DNA of 64,000 nucleotides from Hawksworthiomyces lignivorus (lineage: Eukaryota > Ascomycota > Sordariomycetes > Ophiostomatales > Ophiostomataceae), in the NCBI GenBank assembly GCA_002917075.1, contig NTMA01000064.1, positions 248,001 through 312,000 on the forward strand, written 5' to 3'. Each line of letters opens with the position of its first letter. The first letter of the stretch is position 1. A program made the position numbers and the translations under genes. The notes under the pieces were generated by a model. The model ran no database searches. It was not told the origin of the DNA and saw nothing but the letters and a program-made list of their open reading frames with translations. Positions 10,698-22,079 of the stretch are shown in pieces.

Positions 10698-13600
10698 CTA
10701 CCATTCAACAGTGGAGTAATCAACCTCGCTCAAACCCGAATTGTTGTCCTGGCCATCCCAAGCATTTTGATCTCCTCCCCAAGCAATCTCTCCTCCACCC
10801 CAGGTATCCTGACTGAGGCCCAAACCATTTTCGCCGCTGCTCCCCATGACTTGGCTGGCCTGCTCGGGTTGCACGTAGGCAACACGCTTCTCAGTCTGGA
10901 ACCAGTCTAGAAGATCCGAAAAACCGCGGGCTTCGACCACAGCGTGCCCGCCTTCTTCTGTCTCCATGGCTAAAGTCTTCTTTTTGTCTCGGTCTTTCAT
11001 CGTGTTAATGTCGCCAATGACAAATAGGCCGTCAGTATGTCTGGTTATGCCAACGTTGACTCTCTTCCGGGATGCCGCATATCCGGGTCCGGACATAGCG
11101 TTTACCGTAAGCACGTAGAAGATGAAGTTTGTCTCTTGCCCTTGGAATGTGTCCGTGGTATTCACCTGGATATCACCCAAGAGAGAGGACTCTTCATCCA
11201 GAAATTCGCGCAGTCTCCTGTTCATGCCAATGTAGGGCGAAATGATACCAATTTGCTTAGCAGTCACTTTTGACCCTAGATGGGCCAAAAGCTCTTTGAC
11301 CATGGCGATAGTATGTTTGCCTTGGGTGTCATTGTATCGAGATCCATTTTCATCTACAGTGACTACACCGGGAATGTTCACGAAAATCGGCTGCACGCGA
11401 CCCAGTTTGGACACCAGGCTGGTGTACTTCTTTGTGATCCAGCGCTCTGCGGACACCGCCAGAGGATGTTGGTTGAGCCTACACTGATCTGCGTAGGAGA
11501 GGTCTTCCACATCACTGTAAAAAACTGCTGCGGCAGGATCGAACCCGCCCCGCACAATGCGGAGCTGCTCGTTCATCATGAACAAGGGCCACCCCATCCG
11601 CCAGATGCGGAGAAGAATGGACACTTGTGCATGGCGAGCAAAATTGTTAACGAATTTTTTGGCTTCGTCACGCTGGTTCAAAGTCATTACAGTTGGTGGA
11701 AGCTGTCTCTCGTCCCCAGCTATGATGCAGGGCCGAAACGTCGGCCATAGTTGGAGGAACTGGGCGACTGGCATGGAGCCTCCCTCATCTGCAATGCTTA
11801 CTTTCGCCACCAGCCTATTCCATTTCCAGAATGGGTCAATACGACAAGTATAAGGGGTGGTGCATAAAACGTCTGCGGAACGGAGGATGCACTCCATGAT
11901 GTTCTCCAGGAGCTTTGTGGGCTCTGCCTTGGGCGGGTAGCCCTCTGCACTTTCATCCTTGATTTCTTGCCAATTTTTGTCACCGCCAAAGTAGCCACGG
12001 AGAGCGGCGTAGGCATCATCTTGGAGATATTGCTGCCTAACGGAGTGCAGGTGAGGGGAGTCAAGTGCATCTAGCTCATACTCTTTGAACCCGACGAGCT
12101 TCAGAGTCCATTCGCATATGGAAAGGGGCATCTGCCACCTTGATTTGTCAGCTTTCTGTTCTTCTTCTAGGTTCGTCTCTTGGACAATATCCTTTAGCCG
12201 AGAGATCTCCTTTCCTATGCCACTTCCCCTCACAACCAGTGCAAACGGGCGAGGGGGAGAGCCAGGCGCTCTGCATATGTTCGCTTTTCTGGTGGCCCAC
12301 CGATTGATCTCATGCACCCGGAGGCTCACATTATCGGTTGTTCCATTACTCGGAGCACAAATCATGACCTTGTCAAGATCAGAGTTGCTAAGACAGATGT
12401 TGGTGAGAACGCCAAGAGCGTCCGTCTTCCCGGCTCCAGCGAAGCCGGTCAGGACGAAAACGCCAAGGGGAACGGCTTTCAACAGAGGTTCAAGTCGCGC
12501 CCGAGTTTTTGGCTGAAGCCGAGAAAGAACAGTTTCTTGAAATAGATTATCTGATGTGGATAGGAAATTAACGCTGGGGATGATTTTCCCATCACTGAGC
12601 TGGAGTGAGCACATCGCGTCGACTTCTGTTATTGGCGGTTTCTCGAGGAGGGTCGTGAGTCCGGTACCACAGATGAAATCTTGCTGTAGGCGCTGTTTGT
12701 ATAAAAGGTCCTGCATAAACAGCTCATGGGCTCGTTTCGCAGTGGAATCCTCTAAATTATTGCTCCTCTTTTCTCCCCATAGGTTGTTCGTGACTTTATC
12801 TTCTTCCAATGGGTCTGGCAGTTCTGGTTTCCACTGATAATCCTTTGCTGGCGGTTTGTACTGGATAAACTCTTTTTTGAGCAATGAAGGATGCAGGAGC
12901 CGATTTAAAGAGTCAACTGTAAGCTTGGCGACATTCAGCCCTGCATCAAGCTTCAGGAAAGCGATGTCCCAATCTTCGGTTTCATCCCAACTGTCTCGAA
13001 CCTTGAACTTTGTTTTCATGAGAATCTTAGATCTGTTGGCGTTGCCTGGACGTTTGATTCTCACTACAAGGTTTCCGGTGTGATAAAACCCAGGAGCTGA
13101 TAATGGAAGGGCAATTCCATCCCAGCCGCCGATATCAGGAGTTTTTGATCTGTCCTCGACCCGGGGTGGCTTTGGTGTAAAGGCAATCTCGGCGGATTGA
13201 CCTTCTCTAGTTGTTCGCCGAAGGGTGTTCATGTATCTTGTTCTCTAGATAAGAAGGCGTAAAGATTAGAAAAACAAATGCTCTAAATTCTAGACAGAAA
13301 TGAGCGTGAAAAGAACGTACGAAACCTTCAGGTAAAATGCAGATGGCGTAAAACTCGTTGGTCTCGTGCAATTCATCGTCTCCAACCTTGAAAAACCGGA
13401 ACCTGAGTTCCAGGTCGCGAATTGCCTCGATCTCCTCCGCGAGGGTAAAGACGTCCTGAATAACGCCTTGAGCAAGAGTGATAGCGGTTTTGCTGAATCG
13501 CGTCTGCTTGTAGACTGCCTGATGTTGAAATTGTCCAAGAGACGGTGGGATTGTTTTCCTGAATCGATCCATATTCCAATCGATTCTAACTAGCTATTAA

Positions 13601-14270
13601 CAATGTACCATCTTCACTAAAGAGAGTATCTGTCTGCTTACTGAGAGCCAAGTCCATAGGTGTGTCTGTGTTGTTTGCACTGCAACGCAATATTGTGGAG
13701 CTTCTTTTCAAAGGCTTTGCCCTTGACAATGAAGCGGAACACGTCCATTCCAAATAGATCGGCAATGACCACACCGTTACAAGGCTGGTTCTCGTTGAGC
13801 CATCCTATCTCTTCTTTGGTACCAAAAAAGGGCAATGGCCAACCCTCTGGGACAGGCCGACCCATGATGGTCAAAGCAAACCAACCTGTATTGATGTTAT
13901 GTTGCTCAGCAGGCACAAATCTATCCATCCATCCAGGGGGAACGACAGAACTCATGATTGAATATTGGTTTTCCTTGGTAGCAAATGGCAAAAACTTGGC
14001 TTTTAAAATCATTTGACTGTGAGCACCACCACGGCCATTCGGATCCTGTGTACACAAGACACCAGGGGGAGGAGTCATTGTGAAATGCAGCGCAAATCCT
14101 AAGTAGCCGTCATCTTGCTCTGGGGTACCCCAAATAATCTTTGTTCTGATATTGTCACCTGGACCGCCGATCCGAGTGTTGGTTGCCGGAAACACCAGCA
14201 TGCATGGTTGAGAACCTGCCTTCAAGCGGGTCTTGTTGCTACCAGCCGAGAGAGCGTTTCTAGTAGCCAT
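10698..14270 (-). CDS. UPF1-like superfamily 1 helicase (DNA2/NAM7 type)
   Basis: Three exons on the minus strand, 14270-13642, 13558-13321 and 13244-10698, give 1137 residues; introns are 83 and 76 nt with donors gtaagc and gtacgt, and both junctions keep phase. The first about 290 residues are an uncharacterised region. SF1 motifs follow: Walker A GFAGAGKT (about 556-563), motif II IADEGGSMPV, motif III AGDERQLPP, ISPYIGMNRRL, motif V TDTFQGQE and motif VI KRVNVGITR. These define an ATP-dependent RNA/DNA helicase of the UPF1/NAM7 group, of which fungi have many lineage-specific copies; substrate and role are unknown. Motif II is DEGG rather than the more common DEA(A/S). The last about 60 residues are rich in Trp, Gly, Asp and Asn. 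Confidence 0.88.
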
Positions 14271-15000
14271 TCTGTAGTTTTAACTCAGTTTCTCATCTTC
14301 CAAGTTAGTAATATGCCAGAAAGCAAGATGAGATACTGAAAGCTTACTAACGGTATAAACGAGAAAAACGGGCAAGGCACTAAAGTCAAGTCAGCTACGC
14401 GAAACAAGAAAATAGGACCAAGTCACTGCGTACTGGAAAAGAGATGAGCTGAATGCTCAAGTCGAGTCAAGTCGAGTGTGGGAGGTGAGAGATAAATGGT
14501 AAGGTACTGAGGCCAAGCCAAAGACTTTACGGAGAATTAGATGAGTCAAGTGACAGCAAAGCGATAGATGATGACGAGTTGCTGAGAACAAGTCACAGGG
14601 GAAAAAAGAAGTAAAGGAGGGAGGAACAAGGCATTGGCTGGAGCAATTTGAATTTCTATCTAGATATCTAAACAACTGTAAACGAGCGGACCCACAATTA
14701 CGCCAGATTGTGAGGCCTGCGATGTAAACGGAAACCTATAGAAACCTTTTCATCCTGTCTCTGAATAGACGAACAAACAAAATAGGGCCGAATTTAGTTC
14801 GTGTCCTGAGCAAAAGCTTTGGATACCGCTGTCACGAAAAGCAATTAGAGGGCAGAAGGAAATGACTCTACGTGATTTCTAATCTTGGTAAAGGTGCCTA
14901 CTCCAGATGCAAAAACTTATTTCCCAGTCTCTCAATTCCTCTACTACTTCTGTATATTTCTCCTGTCGTTGAGGCTCGAATGAATAATACCAGTCTTTTG
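14271..15000. other. Intergenic upstream of the helicase gene
   Basis: This holds the helicase 5' region. A short direct repeat, caagtcgagt, occurs twice in tandem at about 14458-14477, and related caagtc words recur nearby. No gene is seen. Confidence 0.5.
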
Positions 15001-15339
15001 CTACCCATGAACGATATCTTCGTACGCGACATTGGTAAACTCCGCTAGTGGCATGCCGATCTGCCGGCCGATTTTCAGTTCTGGTTGATGCCTGGCATCA
15101 TGGAGCTCGGCTATGTATGAACCAAGTCAAATTTTATTCGCAGACTAGAAATATTTGAACTAAACAGAAATTGACTTATTCTGTGCGCTTGGTGGAAATA
15201 TCTCTATTATCTTGACTCCGGACTTGGCATCCTTTAGAGTTTGACGAAGAACCAACAAGAAGTGACGAAGGGCAGCTTTGCTCGCGCCGTAGTTTGCGCA
15301 TCGAATGACTGGTATTAGTGCAGTATTAGAGGAGGTGCC
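15001..15339 (-). pseudogene. 3' relic of a short-chain dehydrogenase (DltE-like)
   Basis: Read on the minus strand, 15339-15180 gives TSSNTALIPVIRCANYGASK and then an SDR helix and strand ending IIEIFPPSAQ; the YGASK matches the SDR catalytic YxxxK. After a gap of 69 nt, 15110-15001 gives ELHDARHQPELKIGRQIGMP and ends VHG-stop, the usual C terminus of this SDR group. Joining A15180 to CC15110 would restore Thr in frame, but the donor there reads ATAAGT, not GTAAGT. Upstream of 15339 the frame meets a stop and the Rossmann half with TGxxxGxG is not visible. I read this as a decayed fragment, although an unusual intron cannot be excluded. Confidence 0.6.
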
Positions 15340-15739
15340 TTAATCGGCCTGTTCTTCGCATGGGTAGGAAGTCAAACTTTTGACGCTTACCACTGGAAAG
15401 GCATCAACTATACAATCAGAAGAGACTAGATGCTTCCTCAAATGGACTTGTATCTACATCAACCATATCTCGGAGGTGAGCCGTATTGCTTGATGAACCA
15501 CACTGACTAACCGTTTCGAGATCCAGCTGGAGATCGGATTTAGTACGCATAGCTATGTCATGTAGTTTATAGCGATGCAATAAGTACGGGAAAGAATCAT
15601 ATATGTTAGAAATAAGTTAATAGCTAGCTAGAGAATGGGTGCCGAAGAGCTATTCACCAACGTATCACGAAAATCATATCTCTCAAAGACAGCCGTTCTT
15701 AAGTTTTTGGTAGCGGCAAACTCAAGTATACTGCTCACG
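15340..15739. other. Intergenic between SDR relic and SDR gene
   Basis: It may contain further decayed pieces of the SDR relic, but I could not align any stretch to the missing nucleotide-binding half. It also holds the promoter of the plus-strand SDR gene. Nothing else seen. Confidence 0.4.
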
Positions 15740-16670
15740 ATGGTTACTAAAGTTTGGGCCGTTACGGGATGCTCTAGTGGGTATGGCCACGAAATCGTTT
15801 TGGAAATTTTGCGACAGGGAGACAAGGTCATTGCGACCTCTCCAAAGGTAAGCCAGTTGGACGACCTGAAAGCTGCCGATGCAGACATCCCGACCCTCGA
15901 CGTGAAGGCTCCTCTTGATGATCTCAAGAAGATTGCAGAGACTGCTCGACTTATCTATGGCCGCATCGATGTTATCATCAATAATGCCGGATTTACGAGA
16001 CAGGCTACCCTCGAAGAACTGACTTGAGCAGTTGCATCCTGTTTTCTGGGGTACCCATTTATTCTTCAGCATATTTCTGACACTATTCCGACGCAGTCCA
16101 GAAGAGACCACTGATCAGTTTGATACGAACGTCTTCGGTCTCCTTAACATGACAAGGGCCTTTCTTCCCACCTTCCGGGCTCAGCGCACAGGCGTTATCG
16201 CCAACATGTCGTCCGTGGGGGCTTGGATTGGTGCTCCTGCCATGGGCATTTACTGCGCATCCAAGTGGGCAGTCAGCGGACGCTCAGAGTCGTTGGCAAT
16301 GGAGCTTGCTGATTTCAACATCCAAGTTTGTGTCATTGAACCGGGCTATTTCCGCTCCAACTTCCTGAAAGAAGGTAATCGACAGATTTCAAAATCCCTG
16401 ATCAAAGATTACGAAGGCACGGCTTCTGCGCGCTGGGCAAAGGCACTTAACGACTACGATCGCAACCAGCCAAGTGACATAAAAAAAGGCTCGAAAGTTA
16501 TCGTCAAAGTCCTTGGAGGCAAAAGCAACAGAAATATTCCTCTTCGATTAGTATTGGGAACAGACTGCTACAATAAGATAAAAGATAAGTGCGAGCGCAC
16601 GCTGAAGCTCTTGGAGGAATGGAAGGACGTTGCAACGTTTACCGATCACAGTGATGTCGCTAGCATATAG
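15740..16670 (+). CDS. Short-chain dehydrogenase/reductase, predicted splice donor mutated
   Basis: Exon 1 15740-16023 and exon 2 16097-16670 together give 285 residues in phase. It is a classical SDR: TGCSSGYG nucleotide-binding motif at the N terminus, NNAG, catalytic Ser in NMSSVGAW, and YCASK as the YxxxK motif; a hydroxyl/keto oxidoreductase of the NAD(P) type. The start is Met 15740 because MVTKVWAVTGCSSG matches the usual family start; an upstream in-frame ATG at 15635 gives a poor extension. The join LEELT-PEET is exactly what the family has, and the acceptor gacgcag and a ctgac branch are fine. However the donor position (16024) reads TTGAGC instead of GTGAGC. Unless this is a sequence error, splicing would fail and translation stop at 16027, so the gene may be inactive. 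Confidence 0.7.
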
Positions 16671-17023
16671 ATTCATCCTGATCACTCTTAGAAGCCATAA
16701 ATACTCATAATTTAAGTCTGTGTTGCCAGTAGTAGCTGATAAAGGTGCCCCAAGATATCCGTGTGGCTTTTTTGGCTCTCTCGTTTATGTATAGAGATTC
16801 CAATAGCTACGTGTAGGCAAACTTAGTTATGAAGCAAATGATATTTTAAAATAGCTTGGTAAAATAAAATGAATTTTCTTGTGGCCTAAACAATGCAGCA
16901 CTTTTCCCCCCCTCCGACGTAGAGAATATGCAAACAGTATAGATAAGTGTTGATTGATAGCTGGTAAACATCTAGTAGTGCTGGGTCACGAGAGGATGTC
17001 TTATATTGCCGTTGTGAAGTCGT
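16671..17023. other. Intergenic, convergent gene ends
   Basis: The SDR gene and the agmatinase-like gene converge here. AT-rich, with no coding features; expected to hold two 3' untranslated regions. Confidence 0.5.
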
Positions 17024-18190
17024 TTATGGAACAGGAACTGCCACCATTAGTCCGACCAAACTTAGAGTTACCTCAGCTGCAGCGAGGCAAGTGGTTTCTC
17101 CTTTGTTGTCATAGGCTGGTGCCACTTCAACCACGTCGGCGCCAATCACCTTTAGACCTTCGAGCCCATCCAAGATGGTGAGCAGCTCGCGTGTCGTCCA
17201 ACCTCCGGGCTCTGCGGTGCCAGTGGCTGGTGCGTAAGCCGGATCTAGGACGTCAATGTCTACCGTAATATACACCTTGTTGTCGCCGACGCGGGCTTTG
17301 AGCTTATCGATGACTCCTTGCGTTCCTATGCGGTCTATGTCGCGAGCTGTCACGATACTGAATCCACAAAGGGCATCGTTCTCGAGATCAGCGTGTTTTG
17401 AGCTCAGCGGCGCACGAATCCCAGCATGGATGGAAGACTCATTGGAGATCAGGCCTTCCTCATGGGCAATGTGTAGAAACGTGCCGTGGTTCACAGAGGC
17501 GTATTCACTAATGCCACCACCAACGGCGTTTGGATTCCAAGTGTCAATGTGGGAGTCGAAGTGAATGACACTAACGACCCCCCAGCGCAGAAACGTCGAG
17601 CGTAGCGCCGCCAGCGTGATTGTGTGATCACCTCCGAGCATCATGATGCGGGGCGTGGTGGCGACGGTGAGGTTGCTGGCTGAGCGGGCCGAGACGATTT
17701 TATGGGCCTTGACCAGCTGCTTTAGCGCCACTGTGTTATCGACGAATGTCAGTGGCGCATCGCCGCAGTCGACCAGCGTGGCCCATTCCTCGAAACGGTT
17801 GCGACCTGAATATATGTTCCACGAGAATTGGCCACTGATACGACGGGAACCATCACGGATGCCATGTGGACCAAACCGAGCACCCGGCCGGTATGATGTT
17901 GCTGTGTCGAAAGGTGCACCCAGGATGGCAATGTCATATTTAGCCGTCTCAGCGTCGGTCTGCGGCCCAAAGCACGGCACGTATGGCAGGTGAGCAAAAG
18001 AACCAATGCCACCCACTGCATCTGTTGTAAGATCTACGTCGTCATTCTCTGTGCCATGGCCAGCTCCAAAATGTAGTGGGACCTGGCCTGTGCGTGGGTG
18101 AACGGCGCCCACAGGAGGGAAAACAATCTCACGCGACTGGCTGATTGTCACAAAAAAATAAAATAGGAAGAGACACAACATCGACGGCAT
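17024..18190 (-). CDS. Agmatinase/arginase-family ureohydrolase with signal peptide
   Basis: Uninterrupted frame of 388 residues. The first about 19 residues (MPSMLCLFLFYFFVTISQS) form a hydrophobic signal peptide, so the enzyme is likely secreted or in the secretory route. Manganese-binding motifs of the ureohydrolase family are intact: GGDHT (186-190), DSHIDTW (212-218) and DIDVLDPAYAPATGTAEPGG near 310. The segment GAPFDTATSYRPGARFGP is also typical of agmatinases. The predicted reaction is hydrolysis of agmatine or a related guanidino compound to an amine plus urea; substrate choice cannot be read from sequence. It is divergent from an MFS transporter, and the two may be co-regulated. Confidence 0.88.
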   Translation of the reverse strand: MPSMLCLFLFYFFVTISQSREIVFPPVGAVHPRTGQVPLHFGAGHGTENDDVDLTTDAVGGIGSFAHLPYVPCFGPQTDAETAKYDIAILGAPFDTATSYRPGARFGPHGIRDGSRRISGQFSWNIYSGRNRFEEWATLVDCGDAPLTFVDNTVALKQLVKAHKIVSARSASNLTVATTPRIMMLGGDHTITLAALRSTFLRWGVVSVIHFDSHIDTWNPNAVGGGISEYASVNHGTFLHIAHEEGLISNESSIHAGIRAPLSSKHADLENDALCGFSIVTARDIDRIGTQGVIDKLKARVGDNKVYITVDIDVLDPAYAPATGTAEPGGWTTRELLTILDGLEGLKVIGADVVEVAPAYDNKGETTCLAAAEVTLSLVGLMVAVPVP

Positions 18191-19169
18191 TGTCTCTTTT
18201 TATTGCACGTTTAAAGAATGCAACTGTTGCAAGGAATGTTAAGTGTCAAGTTCACTAATAGTTTTGGATATAGGCGTGTACAAGAGTGCTCAACAAATTG
18301 TAGCGTGAAGAGGGGAAGCTCTCCTTATCGCGGCTTGAAAGAACCGGTTGAGTCTAGGATAGAAAATGTCTTAGGTTTCAATAGACTCGAGGAGAATATG
18401 TTGGAGTGACCCTAGGACGTTTCAGGGGATGTAAGAAAAGCTAGGTAGTTACATTGCATGCAATATATTGCCTCCTTCAATTGCTCAGAACGCTTCCTGT
18501 CGTCGCCAACGCTTGATTCGAGATAGGAAGACGCCTATCTGCTTTATTTCTTGGTTGTTTCAATGTAGTATTTTCTTCGATGGTAAGTAGTAACTGATTG
18601 GCTCAAGACCTCGAAGTGTGATGCTGATCCAGTGTTATCAGGGAAAGCGAAGCCCCCCATTACGTTGAATGCAACGTATGTTATCTACCCAATATACATC
18701 TATTGTCTGCATATCCTAGGCGCATTTGGTTGTATTCAGATAACACCCGCATCACGTTTTGGCCATGTGTAGTTCCTTAATTGTGATTCTTGATGCACTA
18801 CACATTCCACGTCGTATTTCATCCCTCCATCGATACTGCCTCTCATATGAGCAACACCAGCAAACAGGGCCATTGTTTAACCACTTCCTTATCTATAACT
18901 TTGGCTCCACCAAGAAATTCCCACATTATTGATGGGATTACACCCAAGGACTTCTCTAAGAAGTAGGTAATTCCGTGATAATCGTAAAATTATACGTATA
19001 TATTTGTATATAGATACGTATCGGAGCGCTTTGTCAAAAGGCTCTTACGACCTTAGTACTATTGATAATACCTTCGTTAGGCCGCTCACCATCTGCCATT
19101 GGAATTGGCATTGATGCTTTCGTTGACTGTCTTACTCTATCAGTCTCAGATATCTTCATACCTCACATT
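18191..19169. promoter_or_regulatory. Shared divergent promoter region, agmatinase-like and MFS genes
   Basis: The 979-base gap separates two outward-pointing start codons. A TATA-like run (tatacgtatatatttgtata) lies at about 18990-19010 in front of the MFS gene. A CGG-N10-CCG arrangement occurs near 18331-18346. No convincing repeated operator was seen. Confidence 0.4.
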
Positions 19170-20994
19170 ATGGAAATCGTTGGCGCCGTAGAAGAAACAG
19201 CAGTAGATCGCTGGAGCGATCCCCAGTGGCCGCCAGGCACGGTGCGTCTGGAAGTGCTGAGGGAGTCGCAGAGTCATCAAGTAGACGTCGACATTGTTCT
19301 GCAGCCGCGGCCGACGGCAGACCCCAACGACCCCTTGAACTGGCCCAACTGGCGCAAATACATCAACTTTGGACTGGCCACCATCTTCGCACTGATGGGG
19401 TATGCACAAGTGTCGGCAACAACACCAACCTGGGGACCCATGGGCACCGAGCTGAACTTCAGCGACACGGTGCTCAACGATACATATGCCATCGGTTGTG
19501 CCACGCTGGCGCTTGGCGGCTTCATGCTCATCCCATTTGCGCTGAAATTTGGTCTCCGCCCCATCTACGTGATCAGCTGCGCGGCGCAGCTAGCTGTCAT
19601 GGTCTGGGCTGCTCGCACCGAGACGGCGGCCGACTGGTGGGGCGTCAATGCCGTACAGTGCTGGCTCGGCGCGCTGGCTGAGTGCATGATTCAGATGACC
19701 ATCACAGACATGTTCTTCGTGCACCAGCGAGGACTCATGAACTCAATCTATGTCTGGTCCTCCCAGCTCGGCGGAAACCTGGCACCAGTGGCTGCTGGTT
19801 ACATCACAGCCTCTCAGGGATGGCGTTGGGTGTGGTGGTGGTTTGTTATTCTGTTTGGTGTGGAGACAGTGGTAATGATCTTCGGCTTTGAGGAGACAAA
19901 GTTTGACTGGAAAAAAGCGCCGCCCATAGAAGACCTCCCGCAGGATCCAGAGAATAAGGAAGGACCTACCGTAGTGGATAATGGTTGCATGAGCGAAGGT
20001 AGCGAGAAGGTTATTGGCGACGAGAAAGTGAAACCAGCACCCACGAGCACACTTGGTGGCATAATTAACACCACCGACTCCGAAAAGCAAATACAGATCA
20101 CCAACCGTCCTATAACCGCATTAGCAATAGACTACACCATTCCGCGCAAAACCTACTGGCAAAGCATAGTATTCACCACGACAACAAAAGGCCCATGGCA
20201 GGTGTTTGTACGACATGCGTACCAGCCGTTCCAAATCATGGTCACCATTCCAGGTATAGGCTATATCTGTCTCGTCTACGCCGTGATCTTGTCGTGGGGC
20301 ACAGTGATGAGCGCGGCCCAGAGCACGTATATGCTGGACCCGCCTTATAACTTTGATTCCACGCAGATTGGTTTGATGAACCTTGCGCCATTCATAGGCG
20401 TTACGCTCGGGTCTGTCATTGCCGGGCCGGTCTCCGACTGGCTGGTTCTGATCCTTGCGAAGCGCAACCACGGTATCTATGAGCCGGAGATGCGGTTGTG
20501 GGCGGTGGTGCCATTCTTACCCTTCCAGATTGCTGGTCCTTTCTGGTTCGGATATGCTCTCCAGGATGGTCAGTCGTGGGTGTCCGTCGCATTCGCCTTC
20601 GCCGTCTGCAACTTTGGAACAGCACCCATTTACAGTGTCCTGTTGACCTACATGCTAGATGCATACAATGAGGTAAAACAAAATCGCCATTGTTTTCGAT
20701 GTATGTCAAACTATGAGACTGACCTCTGCACAGATTGTCGGCGACGCCCTCGTGGCGCTGACATTTTCGAGAAACACTCTGAGCACCGTATACGTATTCG
20801 CCATGACGCCCTGGATCTCTGCCGTAGGCACATCCAATGTTTTCAATACCATCGGGGCCATCGGTACAGCTGTGCTTCTCTTCACTTTTGTCTTTATTTG
20901 GAAAGGAAAACAGTGGCGTTACCAAAATGCTCAACGGTACAAGTATTATGCTGCGAGACAATTCGACCCGCGGCCCATTAAAGAATATGCTTGA
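19170..20994 (+). CDS. MFS transporter, DHA-type drug/polyamine exporter family
   Basis: Two exons, 19170-20672 and 20734-20994, give 587 residues; the 61-nt intron (donor gtaaaa, acceptor ctgcacag) is phase 0 and the second exon restores VGDALVALTFSRN, typical of the last helices. Twelve membrane segments are expected in two halves, separated by a long hydrophilic loop (roughly residues 235-345). The NDPLNWPNWRKY motif just before helix 1 is characteristic of fungal DHA1-type H+-antiporters of plasma membrane. Met 19170 was preferred over the upstream in-frame ATG at 19062 because homologues start with a short cytosolic tail. Divergent from the agmatinase-like gene; export of a guanidino or polyamine compound is possible but is inference. 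Confidence 0.85.
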
Positions 20995-22079
20995 AGTCAA
21001 ACCTTAGAAATTGGCACAAATTACAAAAATCAATACACCCTGGATATCGTGTGTATATTTGAGTCGATTGGAAACTATTTGCAAATAGCACTAGAGTTGA
21101 GAAATTGTTTGTGGAGACGTGAAAGCTGCTGGAGTTTTAATGCCACATTAAACATAGCTTCAGTGACCGTCTGCTATCAATACATAGCACCCAGATTTAA
21201 ATATATTGGGCTTGTAGCAGCAATCCATCAAGGTCGAAATTTAAAATAAGGACGGGATGCTAGAAGGCAGCAAATCGCTTTTTGTTCCAGTGCAATACTC
21301 TTTTCGCATAGTTACTCTATTCTTTGTTGATTTTCACAGCCAACCCGCGCTCTTTGTTCACTTGACAAACTACCCCTCAGGTGGTCCTCCCATCCACCTG
21401 CTTGACCTACTCCTAAGCCTCAAGATGCTCGACGCAGCAGCCTATGACAGTTCATCAAGCCACTTTGCTGCCTAATGCGCAGTGCCTGACCCTGTTTTCT
21501 ATCCTATCAGAGCCAAAGACTCCCGGTAAGCCTGCTCTCCTATCTCCTACGACAGCTGCCGCAGCTGATTGGAGAAGGCTGAAACCACGCCTGTCACTCC
21601 TCTTACCACTTCCGCAAATGAAAGTTCGCTCCATGTAATTTGTTAGCGCACAGCACCCTACTACTGAGGACTTGCAAGCTGTGTGTTGCGTTACGCTGTC
21701 TTGTTCCGAGGCATGCCTGGGAATTACTCGCTTGGCTTGAAAGGGCGTCTTTTCTTTGTTCATAAAAAAAAAAAGAGAGAGTAGGGCCTCGCCATAGTTA
21801 TTGCTACTCCAATTTTTTCCGAGAATAAGATTGTTTCCGTAGCGTTTGTGGCTGTGTTATTGTCATCTACAACACGTTAAGTACCACGGGTTCCTGCTTA
21901 GGTGTCGTGATCCAATGAGAAAGAGTTTGATGACGCAAGAACCGATCGCATTTCCCCTTTCTGGGTTCCCTCTTCGGCACCTTCAAATCTATTTCGTTTG
22001 ATGCTTCTCGTGGCTTGATCTCGTTCGAATTCTTCCATGGCATTTTCCATTCTTATGGGCTACGTGCTTAAACAACTAG
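20995..22079. other. Intergenic, no gene seen
   Basis: Holds the MFS 3' region and the NACHT gene promoter. Short frames (70-100 codons) on both strands have no features. A run of A followed by gagagag lies near 21763-21781. Confidence 0.5.
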
